This document shows positions 41,140-41,557 of a stretch of 41,557 nt of DNA, piece by piece. The notes beneath the pieces were generated by a model that did no database searches, was not told the origin of the DNA, and saw only the letters and a list, made by a program, of their open reading frames with translations. The stretch comes from Holosporales bacterium (GTDB taxonomy: Bacteria > Pseudomonadota > Alphaproteobacteria > Paracaedibacterales > CANFPP01): contig CANFPP010000001.1 in NCBI GenBank assembly GCA_947449005.1, forward strand, positions 72,442 to 113,998, given 5' to 3'. How positions within the stretch are numbered: position 1 is the first letter of the stretch; the number at the start of each line of letters is the position of its first letter. The translations under genes were made by a program, and so were the position numbers.

Positions 41140-41557
41140 GTGTGGGCAGGCGTTCAAGGAGTGAGCATTCGACGTGTACCTATAAGTACATGAGAGTAAA
41201 AGAATAAAATTCTTTTACAAGAAGTTCTCCAAAAGTGAACAACGAACCCACAATTTGAAGATCGAAGAGCGTAGGGTCTCCATTAATGATGGGCTCTTCT
41301 CCTACTCGTCTCGTATTAGTGTTGGCCTACCTTTAAGTAAGTAAAATTACGTGAAGCGGTGTCTGCTGCGTTTAAGGGTAGAGGAGTACAGATGGTTTTT
41401 TACTCTTACGAGTAAAAAACCGTATGAGGGGGAAGAGTTAATGGTGGAGCAGAGCGGCCTTGATTGCTGAGGTAATGACCAGGCTTCACCGCCAGTGTAC
41501 TGGCTGAGTGTACCGCCGTCGGTTTTGGCTGAATAACCGATCCGCTGTCCTGGGTTA
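41140..41557 (+). ncRNA. Strongly structured RNA-like region, possible 5' part of a group II intron (runs off the window)
   Basis: The stretch starts with GTGTGGG (group II introns start GUGYG) and all frames are broken. It contains many paired segments. GTGTGGG can pair with CCCACA near 41248. GTAAAAGAAT/ATTCTTTTAC is a perfect 10-bp hairpin, GAAGAGC/GCTCTTC a 7-bp stem, and GGTTTTTTACTC-TTAC-GAGTAAAAAACC (41394-41421) a perfect 12-bp hairpin. GGTGGAGC/GCTTCACC and GCCAGT-GT-ACTGGC follow. AAGGGTAGAGGAGTAC resembles the GGGUACGGAGUAC part of the Ll.LtrB intron. No reverse transcriptase frame is inside the window and no domain V is visible. An insertion-sequence guide RNA (IscB/HEARO type) is an alternative. 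Confidence 0.4.

Overview
The window reads as chromosome of an AT-rich, host-associated alphaproteobacterium, most likely an obligate intracellular symbiont or parasite of the Holosporales/Rickettsiales type. The evidence is an ATP/ADP translocase (energy parasitism), the alphaproteobacterial regulator TrcR (DUF1013), an ELM1-family protein, a tig-clpP-clpX order, many ProP-like MFS transporters (two of them frameshifted), an exported phospholipase D, a Fic enzyme and higBA toxin-antitoxin loci. The taxon is inferred from gene content, not from a marker-gene comparison.

Layout. 1-3.0 kb (minus strand): tRNA-Leu(UAG), trigger factor, clpP and the start of clpX, a protein-quality-control block. 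3.5-4.5 kb: a two-gene cassette of unknown DNA-binding-like proteins behind an operator-like inverted repeat. 4.7-5.6 kb: an EamA-type exporter. 5.6-11.2 kb (all minus): a LysR regulator, a frameshifted gene joining an MFS transporter to a SAM-dependent methyltransferase, a HigB toxin with two tandem HigA-like antitoxins, and a second frameshifted MFS gene. 11.2-15.2 kb: a gene-poor stretch with a 42-codon gene for a tiny exported peptide, an 848-residue orphan membrane protein with a palindrome-rich leader, and a 161-bp MITE. 15.2-18.5 kb: an intact MFS gene divergent from a LuxR-type autoinducer-binding domain that has no DNA-binding domain, then an S24-like repressor lacking its catalytic residues, divergent from a second higBA.

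18.7-25.7 kb is metabolic and housekeeping: arginase plus ornithine aminotransferase, the fluoride channel CrcB, the methionine importer MetNIQ and ParE. 26.2-29.7 kb: an AlbA_2/ATPase-like protein divergent from a Fic-MerR fusion, followed by an exported phospholipase D. 29.7-32.5 kb: ELM1-like protein, Bcp peroxiredoxin and an NhaD/CitMHS-type transporter. 32.6-35.9 kb: ATP/ADP translocase, a secreted Thr/Pro-repeat (mucin-like) protein and a lipoprotein. 36.1-40.8 kb: two tandem MFS paralogues and a trcR-sco-gnat operon. The right edge (41.14 kb onward) is a strongly structured non-coding stretch, possibly the 5' part of a group II intron whose reading frame would lie outside the window.

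The genes suggest a cell that imports host ATP and metabolites, uses arginine and methionine, and exposes or exports several proteins to the host. The least explained pieces are the MFS-methyltransferase fusion, the HTH-less LuxR protein with its neighbours, the tiny exported peptide, the orphan 848-residue protein and the structured RNA at the right edge. Small palindromic repeats (core like ATCCCCG...CGGGGAT) are scattered between genes throughout.
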